64,000 nucleotides of DNA, taken from Spartinivicinus marinus (lineage in GTDB: Bacteria > Pseudomonadota > Gammaproteobacteria > Pseudomonadales > Zooshikellaceae). Shown here piece after piece: positions 53,211 to 62,390 of this stretch. Where the stretch lies: the NCBI RefSeq assembly GCF_026309355.1, contig NZ_JAPJZK010000001.1:744001-808000 (forward strand). Reading direction: 5' to 3'. The notes below the pieces were generated by a model, which worked only from the letters and a program-made list of their open reading frames with translations, did not search any database and was not told the origin of the DNA. The translations under genes and the position numbers were made by a program. Within the stretch, counting starts at the first letter, position 1, and every line of letters starts with the position of its first letter.

Positions 53211-53690
53211 TTAACTTTCTTCATCCACTACTTTAATAGCATCCTCTGCAGACAACTCTTTCCCTTTTAACTCAGCCATCACATCAATGCTATCCAGCAC
53301 AACAGGGTCTTTGACTATAATTCTAGTTCGCTGATTTTTAGTGGCTGCTGATAGGCTATCTTGTTTTTCAGTACGCTGCAGCGTTGGCTGGTTAGTGCTT
53401 GGCTGCAAAGCCTGTGCAGACTCTTGTACGCTATTCGTTGTATGATCAGCTTTTTCTCTCGTTTGGGAGCTGTCTCTTTCATCCTGTTTTGAGCTGACTG
53501 ACTGTGAGTGCTTAACGGGTTCAGCCATTTGGCTGCTCAAACTATCTTCCCTAATGCTTGAATTATTTTCTGGTGATTGTAGAGCAGTAGAATGTAAGTG
53601 ATCCTTCCAGGAGTTCCACCCAACACCAGCAACACCCACTGTCACTACTGTAGTCACTATTAATACAGCCCATAGGGTTTCTTTTCTCAT
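53211..53690 (-). CDS. Membrane-anchored Ser/Gln-rich hypothetical protein
   Basis: The 159 residues begin with one membrane anchor (LWAVLIVTTVVTVGVAGVGW) and continue as a low-complexity region rich in Ser, Gln, Glu and Thr up to about residue 115. The C-terminal part (RIIVKDPVVLDSIDVMAELK) looks structured and acidic. No family is recognised. It is upstream of the rhodanese gene on the same strand. Confidence 0.65.
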   Translation of the reverse strand: MRKETLWAVLIVTTVVTVGVAGVGWNSWKDHLHSTALQSPENNSSIREDSLSSQMAEPVKHSQSVSSKQDERDSSQTREKADHTTNSVQESAQALQPSTNQPTLQRTEKQDSLSAATKNQRTRIIVKDPVVLDSIDVMAELKGKELSAEDAIKVVDEES

Positions 53691-54121
53691 CAGGCCAACA
53701 TCCTCTTAATTGTTTGTTACTGGCAAGCAATCACGAGTCTACTAAAATTAAGTAGATACTTAGCAGAAAATAACCTTTTACTTGATGATAGTGTAAAAAA
53801 CCATCATTAATGTGTTCTTATACCCAAAATATAGGGATTATATTTAAGTATTACTTGTGGGGTAGTGAGGTTTACTCAGTTTTTGAGTTTTAACAATTGT
53901 TGCTATTTAGCAAAAGTAACATAACTGACACTCTACTATGAAAAGTAAGCAATATATAGTAACCACCACTGCCAATTGTAGTCATAAGGCTGATGAAGTA
54001 CCATGCAGTATGAACTGACGAGGCTAATGCAAGGAACTGCATTTTAGCTCAAGGGCCTATTGTCGTTTGCCGAAAGATACACTTTTGTAAGCAAGCGCAA
54101 CTTTAGTCTGTTCGCTCTTGG
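53691..54121. other. Divergent intergenic region, no gene seen
   Basis: It holds the promoters for the minus-strand gene at 53211 and for the CULT gene. I see no strong repeat or RNA. Confidence 0.4.
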
Positions 54122-54583
54122 ATGACGTGTATGTATAGCAGCTACTTATTACTCAGCCCTAACGTTTTGATTACAAGTGCCTTACCTGTTGTCGCTGAGC
54201 CTGAAGTTAAGTCCCAGGTTGATGAGTTGGTTGAACTGCTTGAGCAACCAGCTTCTGCTCTACTATGTAAACACTGCCTAAACACCATCACTTATGAACA
54301 TGAACGCATTGAAATCAGCGGCCAACATATCCACCTGAAAATGAATCCAGCAGGCTTTGCCTTTGAGTTTGGTTGTTTTTGTGCTGCACCTGGTTGTAAT
54401 CAATACGGCCAATATCATTCAGAAGCCACCTGGTTTGCTGGATGCAGTTGGGCTATTAGTCTGTGTACTTGTTGCCAGCAGCATTTAGGCTGGCACTTCC
54501 GACAAAATGATGAAAATAGCAGCTTTTATGGAATTGTTCTTGATAAGCTGGTTATGTCAAACCCTCCAGAAGTTTCCAGCTAA
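54122..54583 (+). CDS. CULT-domain (cereblon-like) zinc protein
   Basis: The 153 residues contain a bacterial CULT domain, the fold of the thalidomide-binding part of cereblon. Seen are the first zinc pair CKHCLN, the core HLKMNPAGFAFEFGCF and TWFAGCSWAISLCTCC, then HLGWHF. Tryptophans at 104, 110 and 124 have the spacing 6 and 14 of the three cage tryptophans in the Magnetospirillum MsCI4 protein. The last zinc pair is CTCC. Natural ligands in bacteria are not settled (uridine-like or cyclic imides are known binders). It is a lone gene. The N-terminal 48 residues are extra. Confidence 0.82.
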   Translation: MTCMYSSYLLLSPNVLITSALPVVAEPEVKSQVDELVELLEQPASALLCKHCLNTITYEHERIEISGQHIHLKMNPAGFAFEFGCFCAAPGCNQYGQYHSEATWFAGCSWAISLCTCCQQHLGWHFRQNDENSSFYGIVLDKLVMSNPPEVSS

Positions 54584-54659
54584 CGTTGAATAAGCCTGGC
54601 AACCTGTTCTTTTTCAGCTATTTTTCATAGAAAGCTGTCTATGTAGTTCGGTGCTTGTA

Positions 54660-55427
54660 ATGCGTAAAATTGGCTGGTTAGGATTATTTTTATTAACAAC
54701 CCTTTTTTTTAATTATTCCTCAGCCCGAGAAAAAATCACCTTATCCACTCTTAATTGGGAGCCTTATATCGGTCAAGAGTTGGAAAACAAAGGCTATGTT
54801 AATGAAATTGTCAAAGCCGCTTTTTCAGAAGTGAGGTATGACTTAGAGGTATTATTTTTTCCATGGGCACGGGCGTTACACGTTGCTACCCTTGGTCATG
54901 TTGATGGTTTATTTCCAGAATATTATGATGAAAACCGGCTCACAGACTTTGTATTTTCAGACCCATTCCCAGGAGGGCCTGTTGGATTTTATAAACGTAA
55001 AGACAAAAATATAAAATTCAATGTAGATCCTCGCAAAAACCTTGCCGAAGCCCTCAAAGAATTACGTAGTTACCGATTTGGCGTGGTACGTGGCTACATC
55101 AATACCAAAGAATTTGACGAAGCAGACTATCTAACCAAAGAAGAAGTGATCAATGACGATACTAATATAAAGCGCTTATATAAAAACCGCGTACAACTTA
55201 TTTTTATTGATAAATACGTTGCTCAATATATCATAGCCAAGCGTTACCCATGGTATGCACTAGAGCTGGAGTTTTTAGAACCGCCTTTAGAAGTAAAACC
55301 CCTATATATTGCTTTTTCTAAAAAAGCGCCTGACTATCAAAAAAAATTAGCTTTATTTAATCGTGGCCTTAAAAAAATCCAAGAAAATAAATTAATGGAA
55401 GAAATTATGATGAAACATGGATTTTAA
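54660..55427 (+). CDS. Orphan substrate-binding protein (SBP_bac_3)
   Basis: The ATG at 54660 gives 255 residues; a GTG at 54651 is an alternative. A signal peptide (MRKIGWLGLFLLTTLFFNYSSA) leads a family-3 binding fold: TLSTLNWEPYIGQELENKGY, the PWARALH motif, and YRFGVVRGYINTKEF. It has the same PW.RA pattern as the proteins at 7037 and 58201. No transporter genes adjoin. It may scavenge or sense amino-acid-like solutes. It lies just after the CULT gene but 76 bp away. Confidence 0.82.
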   Translation: MRKIGWLGLFLLTTLFFNYSSAREKITLSTLNWEPYIGQELENKGYVNEIVKAAFSEVRYDLEVLFFPWARALHVATLGHVDGLFPEYYDENRLTDFVFSDPFPGGPVGFYKRKDKNIKFNVDPRKNLAEALKELRSYRFGVVRGYINTKEFDEADYLTKEEVINDDTNIKRLYKNRVQLIFIDKYVAQYIIAKRYPWYALELEFLEPPLEVKPLYIAFSKKAPDYQKKLALFNRGLKKIQENKLMEEIMMKHGF

Positions 55428-55481
55428 CGCATTTCAAACCAGCAACTACTACTAATGGGGCTCACCTTCCCCTTATCCTCT

Positions 55482-56213
55482 TCATGACTGGGTTTTAGGC
55501 TTTGCGACCAACAATCGTTGTATACTCTCATCGCCATCAAACTGCTTTAATATATCACTAGAAAAAGTATGTAAAAAGTGGATATCTTTTTCCGCCAGTG
55601 CACCTAACCTTTCCATTGCCCAACGATACTCCATCGCAGTAGGAGAAATTGCCAAATGTTCAAATACCAGAGCTAACTTCGCTTTTAGTGCTTTCATTTG
55701 ACCTTCAGGCGCAGATAATTCAAGATTATGCTCAACTGCCACTTTAGACAAAATATAGGCATAAAGCATGACGCTTTGACCAAGGTTTAGTGATGGCTGA
55801 GGATTAGCTAGCGGAATACTACTGGCAATATCACAGTGTTGTACTTCTTCTGAAGTTAAACCACTTTCTTCCCGCCCAAACACAATCCCTACTGACTTAA
55901 CAGTTGCTCCTTTTACCTCAATCAGCTGGTTAACTTCTTCAGGCGTATAATAATGACGTTTAGTGCTGCGTTTTTTCACTGTAGTGGCCACAGTAAAATC
56001 TAGGTCCGCAATAGCTTCATGCAACTGGCTAAAATGTTGCACCGTTGCCAGCACTTCTTTTGCACCATGAGCAGTCCACTGGGCCTCTGGAGCCAAGTGT
56101 GCCTGGCTATTAACTATCCGTAATCCATCAAACCCCATGGTTTTTAATGCTCTTGCGGCCGCTCCAACATTTTCAGGACGTTTTGGCTCAACCAAAATAA
56201 AATAAATTGACAT
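55482..56213 (-). CDS. lasT: SpoU-family RNA methyltransferase (LasT/YjtD-like)
   Basis: The 243 residues match the SPOUT class (TrmH group) with the start MSIYFILVEPKRPENVGAAA and the knot motifs VGIVFGREESGLTSEE and IPLANPQPSLNLGQSVMLY. The SAM binding knot is complete. The opening and the RIVNSQAHLAP segment are nearest to LasT/YjtD, less like TrmJ, so the target RNA is uncertain (tRNA or rRNA 2'-O-methylation likely). It is convergent with the binding-protein gene. Confidence 0.85.
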   Translation of the reverse strand: MSIYFILVEPKRPENVGAAARALKTMGFDGLRIVNSQAHLAPEAQWTAHGAKEVLATVQHFSQLHEAIADLDFTVATTVKKRSTKRHYYTPEEVNQLIEVKGATVKSVGIVFGREESGLTSEEVQHCDIASSIPLANPQPSLNLGQSVMLYAYILSKVAVEHNLELSAPEGQMKALKAKLALVFEHLAISPTAMEYRWAMERLGALAEKDIHFLHTFSSDILKQFDGDESIQRLLVAKPKTQS

Positions 56214-56591
56214 ATTCCTACGCTATCACTGCATCAGATTAATTTATTGAGTATACCGCAACCTGTTGAAACATTGCTTCCAACCTTATCCAAAGAGTGA
56301 ACCATAACTTAATGAGCAATAAACAATCTTAATTGTTACCTACCTCTCGAAAATAATGACTAAGATCACCTATGCGTATATTCCGCAACCAGATAGCCTT
56401 GAGTGATAGAATAATTCCAAGCTATGATGCGCCAGCCAATATAAAACAATATAAGCACAACAGTAGACGCCGAAAACAATAGGTGCCCAAAAGTAGCAAA
56501 TCGAAGACGGTTGTTGCCAAGCCTCACCCATACTCTGGATTTACAATGCGTGATCTTTTTGCCTCAACCTCTGATAGTTAAAGGAGCATTA
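56214..56591. other. Intergenic region, no gene seen
   Basis: It carries the promoters of the methyltransferase and lipoprotein genes. An in-frame upstream start at 56511 for the lipoprotein exists but is rejected. Confidence 0.4.
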
Positions 56592-56861
56592 ATGAAACAC
56601 TTACTACCGATTCTTTCAATTGCATTATTAACGGCTTGTGGCAGCAACCAAACAACCACTGATACTCATAGCGAATCCACTGAGCCTGTTAGCACCCAAG
56701 TTGAGCCTGTTGAGCCAACACCTGTTGATACTGAGGCGGATAAGCTACGCCGCCTGTGGGAACGCTACTGTAACCACGAAGCATTAACTATTGAAGAACG
56801 TCAGATGATTGCTGACTCTGAAATGCCTGAAGACCTACGTGGTCAGTGCACACAAAAGTAA
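56592..56861 (+). CDS. Small lipoprotein
   Basis: The ATG at 56592 with AAAGGAGC seven bases upstream gives 89 residues. The lipobox LLTAC (Cys at residue 17) marks a lipid-anchored protein. A Thr/Pro/Glu-rich linker (TQVEPVEPTPVDTEA) is followed by a small helical end (LRRLWERYCNHEALTIEERQ) with two cysteines. The role is unknown. Confidence 0.8.
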   Translation: MKHLLPILSIALLTACGSNQTTTDTHSESTEPVSTQVEPVEPTPVDTEADKLRRLWERYCNHEALTIEERQMIADSEMPEDLRGQCTQK

Positions 56862-56892
56862 GCTGTGTAAACTTTCAATATACAGTTTCAAA

Positions 56893-56910
56893 AGCCAGCA
56901 ACTGCTGGCT
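56893..56910 (-). terminator. Hairpin terminator of the M14 gene
   Basis: AGCCAGCA-AC-TGCTGGCT; on the minus strand it is followed by TTTTGAAAC. It lies 19 bases after the carboxypeptidase stop. Confidence 0.6.
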
Positions 56911-56928
56911 ATCAAGCAAGTAAAGCCA

Positions 56929-58056
56929 CTATTTTTCTATTAGATCCAATGTCTGCCAGATTGGAATTAAAATATCTTTACCTAGCTGTTTGGAACGCTC
57001 TGCTGACCACCCTGTTAGGGGGTCTGCCAATAGCTGGTTATCCTTAAACGGCATTTCCAACGTCATTGATAACGTTTGAAAGTGATTGGCTAAGTAACTA
57101 GCAGCCATTGATAGGTTCGCTTGACCTGGCTGGTCAACAGGGTAACCATGCTCTACTTGAAATTCAGGGGTTAGCTGTAAAAACACATCTTTAAACCGCT
57201 GCTCTAAGTTAGCGATATAGTCACTATAATTAGGAATGCCTTCTGCTGTTACAACAAAGTTATAGGGCAATACTTCATCACCATGGATATCTAAAAAGAT
57301 ATCTCCCCCTATCTCATGCATTTTTTTTCGAACTAAAAATACTTCGGGACTTTTTTCTAGAGATGGGCTCTGCCACTCCCTGTTTAAATTAATACCTGCT
57401 GCATTGGTTCGTAAATGCCCTCTTACACTACCATCAGGATTCATATTCGGCACAATATAAAATACGGTTTGCTTGAGCAACTGCCTGGCCACCCCCAGAT
57501 TAGGGTTTAATAGGGCTTCCAGGGTTCCTTCAATAAGCCACTCAGCCATGGTTTCTCCAGGGTGTTGCCGAGCAATTAGCCAAACCTTATAAGAGGCTGT
57601 CGCTTCTCCTACTTGCAACATATTAATATCCCTGCCATCCAGCGTCTGCCCTAGCAGGTGCATCGATACCCGTTCATCTACCATGGCTGCTTGCAGTAAG
57701 TCCAGGTGTCTTTCATAGGAATAGGGTTCAAAATAGGCAAAAAACAGGCTTGCTTCTTCCAGCCCAAAATTGACTGATAACACACCATTTTCATATCGAG
57801 TAGGCATCCGAAACCAGTTTTCTCGGTCATAACTGGCAAGCACTTGATAACCGTCCCACCCTTCTGCATAGGCAGCACCTACTGCATTGGTAATATGAAA
57901 CTGGTACTTTTTGCCCACCTCTCCAACAAACCTAAAATAAAACCACTGATAAAAATCAGACTGATTATCTTTTTTGATTTCCAGCTGGATATTGTCAGCA
58001 TCTTCTAAGGAAACAACCGTTATATTTCCACCATCAAACTGATCACTGATATGCAT
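56929..58056 (-). CDS. M14 metallocarboxypeptidase, cytosolic-carboxypeptidase type
   Basis: The 375 residues include an N-terminal beta-sandwich (about 1-120; DFYQWFYFRFVGEVGK), the N-domain typical of cytosolic carboxypeptidases (CCP/Nna1), and the M14 catalytic domain. The zinc ligands appear as RQHPGETMAEW (H..E) and DIHGDE (H); the general-base Glu is in SMTLEMPFKD. NMNPDGSVRGHLRTNAAG is the substrate pocket signature. In eukaryotes such enzymes trim glutamates; the bacterial substrate is unknown. No signal peptide. Confidence 0.9.
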   Translation of the reverse strand: MHISDQFDGGNITVVSLEDADNIQLEIKKDNQSDFYQWFYFRFVGEVGKKYQFHITNAVGAAYAEGWDGYQVLASYDRENWFRMPTRYENGVLSVNFGLEEASLFFAYFEPYSYERHLDLLQAAMVDERVSMHLLGQTLDGRDINMLQVGEATASYKVWLIARQHPGETMAEWLIEGTLEALLNPNLGVARQLLKQTVFYIVPNMNPDGSVRGHLRTNAAGINLNREWQSPSLEKSPEVFLVRKKMHEIGGDIFLDIHGDEVLPYNFVVTAEGIPNYSDYIANLEQRFKDVFLQLTPEFQVEHGYPVDQPGQANLSMAASYLANHFQTLSMTLEMPFKDNQLLADPLTGWSAERSKQLGKDILIPIWQTLDLIEK

Positions 58057-58200
58057 TCAAACTCCTTAAAGTGAGTCTACACTTACATAGATATTTATAT
58101 AAACCCGCTATTTTTATTAACAAACTACTGACGGAATAACCCTTTGTCGAAGTATTTACTCGCTCTTCTACTATCAGCAAAAGTGAGCCTGCTAAGTTCG

Positions 58201-59016
58201 ATGATTAAGTTCCTGTTGATATTAATGATAATACACTGGCATACTTTCAACCTAACTTGCTTGGCTGCACCTATTATCAAGATATACACAACTGAAGAGC
58301 CCCCGCTCAACTTTTCCATTGGGTCAAGCAAAGAATCTGCGGCCGGTGCTCAGGTATCAGGCTTTGCCACAGATATTGTTAGAGAAATACTTATTCTTAC
58401 TGACAATACCACGGCACCCATCGTATTACTGCCTTGGGCAAGGGCCTACCAATATACACTTCATGGCGAAAATGTATTTCTATTTAGTATGGGCCGAACC
58501 AAGCAACGAGAGCAGCTATTTCAGTGGATTGGTCCACTGGCAGAAAAAAAAGCAGTTTTATATAGCACCCAACAAGCTCAAATCACCATTAACTCACTGG
58601 ATGATGCAAAAGCGGTTAGCAATATAGCAACTGTAATTGATGACTCAAAAGAGCAGTTCTTAAAAAGCCAAGGCTTTACCAATCTCAGTAGCAGCCCTAG
58701 ATGGAGTCAAGCGGTGCAAAAGCTGTTCATAAATAGAGCAGCCTTATTAGTTCAAACAGACCTAGATATACCATTTATTATTCGAGAAGCAGGTTATTCA
58801 ATCGACGCCATCAAGCCCGTGTATGAACTCTATAAGTTTCAACTGTTTATTGGTACATCTCAAAAGACCTCCCCTCAATTAGTCAAACGCTGGCAGCTAG
58901 CATTAGGTACCTTGAAAAAAAACGGTCGTTTCAAGGCACTGATAAAAAAATGGGCCAATCACTATCAACTCACTAATTGGCGATACCAGAATGGGATGCT
59001 ACAAGTCATTTACTAA
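58201..59016 (+). CDS. Orphan substrate-binding protein (SBP_bac_3)
   Basis: The ATG at 58201 gives 271 residues with a signal peptide (MIKFLLILMIIHWHTFNLTC); a TTG at 58144 would add 19 residues and is less likely. The binding fold is seen in YTTEEPPLNFSIG, GFATDIVREIL, LPWARAYQYTL (PWARA) and FQWIGPLAEKKAVLYS, close to the 7037 protein (HWIGPISDRNIYIY). It is the third intact member of this group in the window. No ABC genes adjoin. Confidence 0.82.
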   Translation: MIKFLLILMIIHWHTFNLTCLAAPIIKIYTTEEPPLNFSIGSSKESAAGAQVSGFATDIVREILILTDNTTAPIVLLPWARAYQYTLHGENVFLFSMGRTKQREQLFQWIGPLAEKKAVLYSTQQAQITINSLDDAKAVSNIATVIDDSKEQFLKSQGFTNLSSSPRWSQAVQKLFINRAALLVQTDLDIPFIIREAGYSIDAIKPVYELYKFQLFIGTSQKTSPQLVKRWQLALGTLKKNGRFKALIKKWANHYQLTNWRYQNGMLQVIY

Positions 59017-59433
59017 ATAAACTGGCTAGTGATGCACCTGCAACGTTGTTTCAATAACAAGAACACAACTGCACTTTAGCACAGTAAAACCCTAACAAAG
59101 TCTACACATTTGGCTTTTGAATTTATTGTAAATAAAATATACAACTTTTGTCCCAGCACTTCTTTTCTATACCACTCTGGACTGCTACTGCAGAGTGGTT
59201 CCCCCTACAGCAATGAGTGTTTACTCAGCCAAACCATTATTCAATGACAAGCATTAACACAAAAAATTCATCAGTTTTTTTGATGAACTTATTCAGAATT
59301 TTATAGCCTATGTTACTGTTATCTGTAATAAGCTAACTCAAATATTTGATCAACTATCGAAGATTCTGAACACTTTGGCTATTGTTATAGCCGAAGTACA
59401 ACAATGGTTTCAGTGCGGTAGGCTTTTACATCA
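59017..59433. other. Intergenic region with one hairpin
   Basis: ACCACTCTG and CAGAGTGGT (59171-59199) form a 9-bp stem with a TTCCCCCT tail that may end the preceding gene weakly. No ORF is convincing. The promoter of the b561 gene lies at the right end. Confidence 0.45.
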
Positions 59434-59988
59434 ATGCATCTAAAAAACACCCAGCAACAATATGGTTTAGTGAGTATTCTGCTTCACTGGTTAACAGCCT
59501 TGACGATTATTGTCCTGTTTGCGTTAGGCTTGTATATGGTGGAGCTTGACTATTATGACCCCTGGTATAAACAGGGCCCAGATTTACACAAAAGCATTGG
59601 TCTGCTACTTCTAGTTGTACTGCTCTTCCGTACGGCATGGAGACTCTTTACTTTCTCCCCAAAGCCTCTAGAAAACCATAAAAATTGGGAACGAACACTT
59701 GCCCACTTAACCCATATAATGCTTTATTTACTAATCTTGCTGGTTATTTTCAGTGGTTACCTAATTTCAACAGCTGATGGCCGACCAGTAAGTGTCTTTG
59801 GCTGGTTTGAAGTCCCTGCACTGATTACAGACATTGACCAGCTGGAAAGCTACGCAGGTACTATACATTATTACTTGGCCTTTACATTAATAGGCTTAGC
59901 AGCCCTGCATGGGCTAGCAGCAATTAAACACCACTTGCTTGACAAAGATGATACATTACGACGAATGTTAGGGACCGTAAAAAAATAA
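59434..59988 (+). CDS. Cytochrome b561-family membrane protein
   Basis: The 184 residues have four hydrophobic helices with haem-ligand histidines in VSILLHWLTALTI, DLHKSIGLLLL, TLAHLTHIMLY and IHYYLAFTLIGLAALHGLAA. It is the prokaryotic b561 (CybB) type that moves electrons between quinol and periplasmic acceptors. A YceI-family gene follows by 63 bp; b561 and YceI are often paired. The promoter lies in 59017-59433. Confidence 0.92.
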   Translation: MHLKNTQQQYGLVSILLHWLTALTIIVLFALGLYMVELDYYDPWYKQGPDLHKSIGLLLLVVLLFRTAWRLFTFSPKPLENHKNWERTLAHLTHIMLYLLILLVIFSGYLISTADGRPVSVFGWFEVPALITDIDQLESYAGTIHYYLAFTLIGLAALHGLAAIKHHLLDKDDTLRRMLGTVKK

Positions 59989-60051
59989 TTGTTATACAAC
60001 ACATTCCTTACAACAAATAAACCATAAACACACAACAAATAGGAGCAATAA

Positions 60052-60633
60052 ATGCAATTAAACAAAGTAGCTGGCATATTTATGGGATTTATCCTACTAG
60101 CCTCAAGTCAGTTATGGGCAGCAGATTACCAGATTGATACCAAAGGCGCTCATGCGTTTATTCAATTTAGAGTCAAACACCTCGGCTATAGCTGGTTATA
60201 TGGCCGCTTCAATACCTTTGAAGGATCTTTCAGCTACGATGAGAAAAAGCCTGAAGCTACCAAAGTAAATGTAACTATTGATACTGCTAGTGTTGACTCT
60301 AACCATGCTGAGCGAGACAAGCACTTACGTAGCGATGACTTTTTAGATGTAAAAAAATATCCAAAAGCTACCTTTATCAGTAAAAAAGTCATGCCAAAAG
60401 CTGATGGTAAAGCGGTGTTAGTGGGCGACTTAACCCTACATGGGGTGACTAAAGAGGTCAGTATTGATGTAACTGCTATAGGTGGAGGAAAAGACCCATG
60501 GGGTGGTTATCGCCAAGGGTTCCAGGGTTCCACTTCCTTTAAACTTAAAGACTTTAATATCAAAAAAGACCTTGGGCCAGCTGCTCAAGAGGTTGAGCTG
60601 ATTTTATCTATTGAAGGTATCCGTCAAGGTTAA
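60052..60633 (+). CDS. yceI: YceI-family periplasmic protein
   Basis: The 193 residues begin with a signal peptide (GFILLASSQLWA). The YceI lipocalin-like fold is seen in YQIDTKGAHAFIQFRVKHLGYSWLYGRF (quoted in part), the HAERDKHLRSDDFLDVKKYP motif and the FKLKDFNIKKDLG end. These proteins bind isoprenoid lipids such as ubiquinone. The gene follows the b561 gene and AGGAGC lies 7 bases before the ATG. A repeat element follows. Confidence 0.93.
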   Translation: MQLNKVAGIFMGFILLASSQLWAADYQIDTKGAHAFIQFRVKHLGYSWLYGRFNTFEGSFSYDEKKPEATKVNVTIDTASVDSNHAERDKHLRSDDFLDVKKYPKATFISKKVMPKADGKAVLVGDLTLHGVTKEVSIDVTAIGGGKDPWGGYRQGFQGSTSFKLKDFNIKKDLGPAAQEVELILSIEGIRQG

Positions 60634-60687
60634 TATTGACTCCTTTCTCCTTTGAAGACTTTGTCGAGAAAGCTGCTTCCCCCCTTT

Positions 60688-60863
60688 GAGGCTGTCGCAA
60701 AAGGGGTGTTGAAAATAAGTCTAGTGTCCGATATGGAATAACAGGATATTCTTCCACCGCTCTTGAAGTGCCATCCCTAGCCCATCAAGAGCTAATAAGG
60801 CATCCATGCCTTAGATACAGAACACCCTGTCACCCCATATCCGCTACCTTTCGCGACAACCTC
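60688..60863 (-). repeat. Repeat family R1, copy C (MITE-like, 176 bp)
   Basis: On the minus strand this is nearly identical to copy B (20885-21060), with the same ends GAGGTTGTCGC and GCGACAGCCTC. It lies between yceI and the convergent ABC gene and may double as a hairpin between convergent transcripts. Confidence 0.85.
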
Positions 60864-60898
60864 CAGAGGAGAAAGAACTTACCTTGACTCCATTACTG

Positions 60899-62389
60899 TC
60901 ACTTCCACTGATCCCTTAAGTGAGCTGGTATCCAGCGGATTTCTACTAACTCAAAAAACAACTCAGTTATCACCGCAAGCAATGCAGCGGGTACCGCACC
61001 ATATAACACCAATTGAAAGTCATTAAGCGCTAATCCGGTCACTATCGGCTCTCCTAATCCTCCAGCACCAATAAAAGCCGCTAAAGTTGCAGTACCAATA
61101 TTTATTACTGCCGCGGTCTTAATACCAGTAAACATTGCAGGTAAAGCCAAGGGTAAATAGATTTTTCGCAGTTGTTCTTTATGGGTTAGCCCCATTCCTA
61201 CTGCTACCTGTTTTAGCACTGGATCAATGGTCAGTAAAGCCGTTGTAGTACTTCGAACAATAGGCATTAACGAATATAAAAATAACGCTACAACTGCCGG
61301 TAACCAACCAATACCAAATAATGGAATAAATAGTGCCAATAACGCAATAGAAGGAATTGTTTGTAATAGCCCTGTCGTATAAATAACCACTCGGCTGATT
61401 GTTCTATTACGATAGCAATAAATGCTTAGGGGAATACCTAAAACACATGCAGCTATTAGCGCAATTAATGTTAGTTTCAAGTGTTGCAATATATTTTCTG
61501 GTAACTGCTGCCAGGGCCCTACTAGTTGTATTTCAGTTTTTTTCTTCAACCCTTGGCTAACTAAAAACTGGTGAGCAACTTCAGCAAAGGTTTTGCCCTG
61601 ATTAACTACCTCACCGTTTAAACGCTGCATAGTTGCTTCATCAAGAATACCAGCTAACGCCTCTAAGCTTTTCACCATGGCAGGATCTGCATTGGCTCTT
61701 ACCAATGGCACAGCATCATAACGAGGAAAATAGTCATCATTATCTTCCAGCAGCAGCAGGTTGAATTTATCAATATCACCATCAGTGGAATATGCATCGG
61801 TAATATCAATTTTCTCAGCCTGAATTGCTTCATAAGCCAAGCCATGTTCAATTCCAACCGGCTGATGATTTAACTGATAATGGATAGCTAGCTTTTCCCA
61901 GCCATCTTCTCGTTTAATAAACTCGTGGGTCAGGCCAAATTTCAATTGAGGATGTTTAGCTAAATCAGCTAACGTTTTAATTTCTAGTTTACTCGCCTTA
62001 GCTTTATCCATCACTAACGCATAGGTATTATTAAACCCTAAACTTCGCAGCACCTTTAATTCATGTTGCTTGGCTAGCTCATTAAGCTGCTCAATGGAGG
62101 GTGTATTTTTCAACTTAAAGATTGCTTGAGCTAAGGTACCAGTATACTCAACATAAACATCAATATCCCCATAACGTAATGCCCCATATGTAATAATTGT
62201 TTTTCCCAGCCCCAGTTTACGCTCTACGTTAAAACCATCTATCTCCAACTTTTGAGCGACCAGCTCCCCTAGTAAATAGCCCTCATTAAATGCCTTACTT
62301 CCTACCGTTATTGTCGTATTAGCATTATTAGTAGTTCCAAGTGCCCACTGACTTACCCAAAATAAACTAACTAAAAACAGTAACCGCAT
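60899..62389 (-). CDS. ABC transporter binding protein-permease fusion (betaine/choline type)
   Basis: The 496 residues begin with a signal peptide and an OpuAC-type binding domain to about residue 275 (TITVGSKAFNEGYLLGELVA, VYVEYTGT, DAYSTDGDID). The C-terminal permease domain has five or six helices (LTLIALIAACVLGIPLSIYC) and the EAA-type loop VAVGMGLTHKEQLRKIYLPLALP. Fused proteins of this kind import glycine betaine, choline, carnitine or ergothioneine; the substrate is not decided. The ATPase gene lies one base upstream, so they are co-translated. Confidence 0.9.
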   Translation of the reverse strand: MRLLFLVSLFWVSQWALGTTNNANTTITVGSKAFNEGYLLGELVAQKLEIDGFNVERKLGLGKTIITYGALRYGDIDVYVEYTGTLAQAIFKLKNTPSIEQLNELAKQHELKVLRSLGFNNTYALVMDKAKASKLEIKTLADLAKHPQLKFGLTHEFIKREDGWEKLAIHYQLNHQPVGIEHGLAYEAIQAEKIDITDAYSTDGDIDKFNLLLLEDNDDYFPRYDAVPLVRANADPAMVKSLEALAGILDEATMQRLNGEVVNQGKTFAEVAHQFLVSQGLKKKTEIQLVGPWQQLPENILQHLKLTLIALIAACVLGIPLSIYCYRNRTISRVVIYTTGLLQTIPSIALLALFIPLFGIGWLPAVVALFLYSLMPIVRSTTTALLTIDPVLKQVAVGMGLTHKEQLRKIYLPLALPAMFTGIKTAAVINIGTATLAAFIGAGGLGEPIVTGLALNDFQLVLYGAVPAALLAVITELFFELVEIRWIPAHLRDQWK

Positions 62390-62390
62390 A

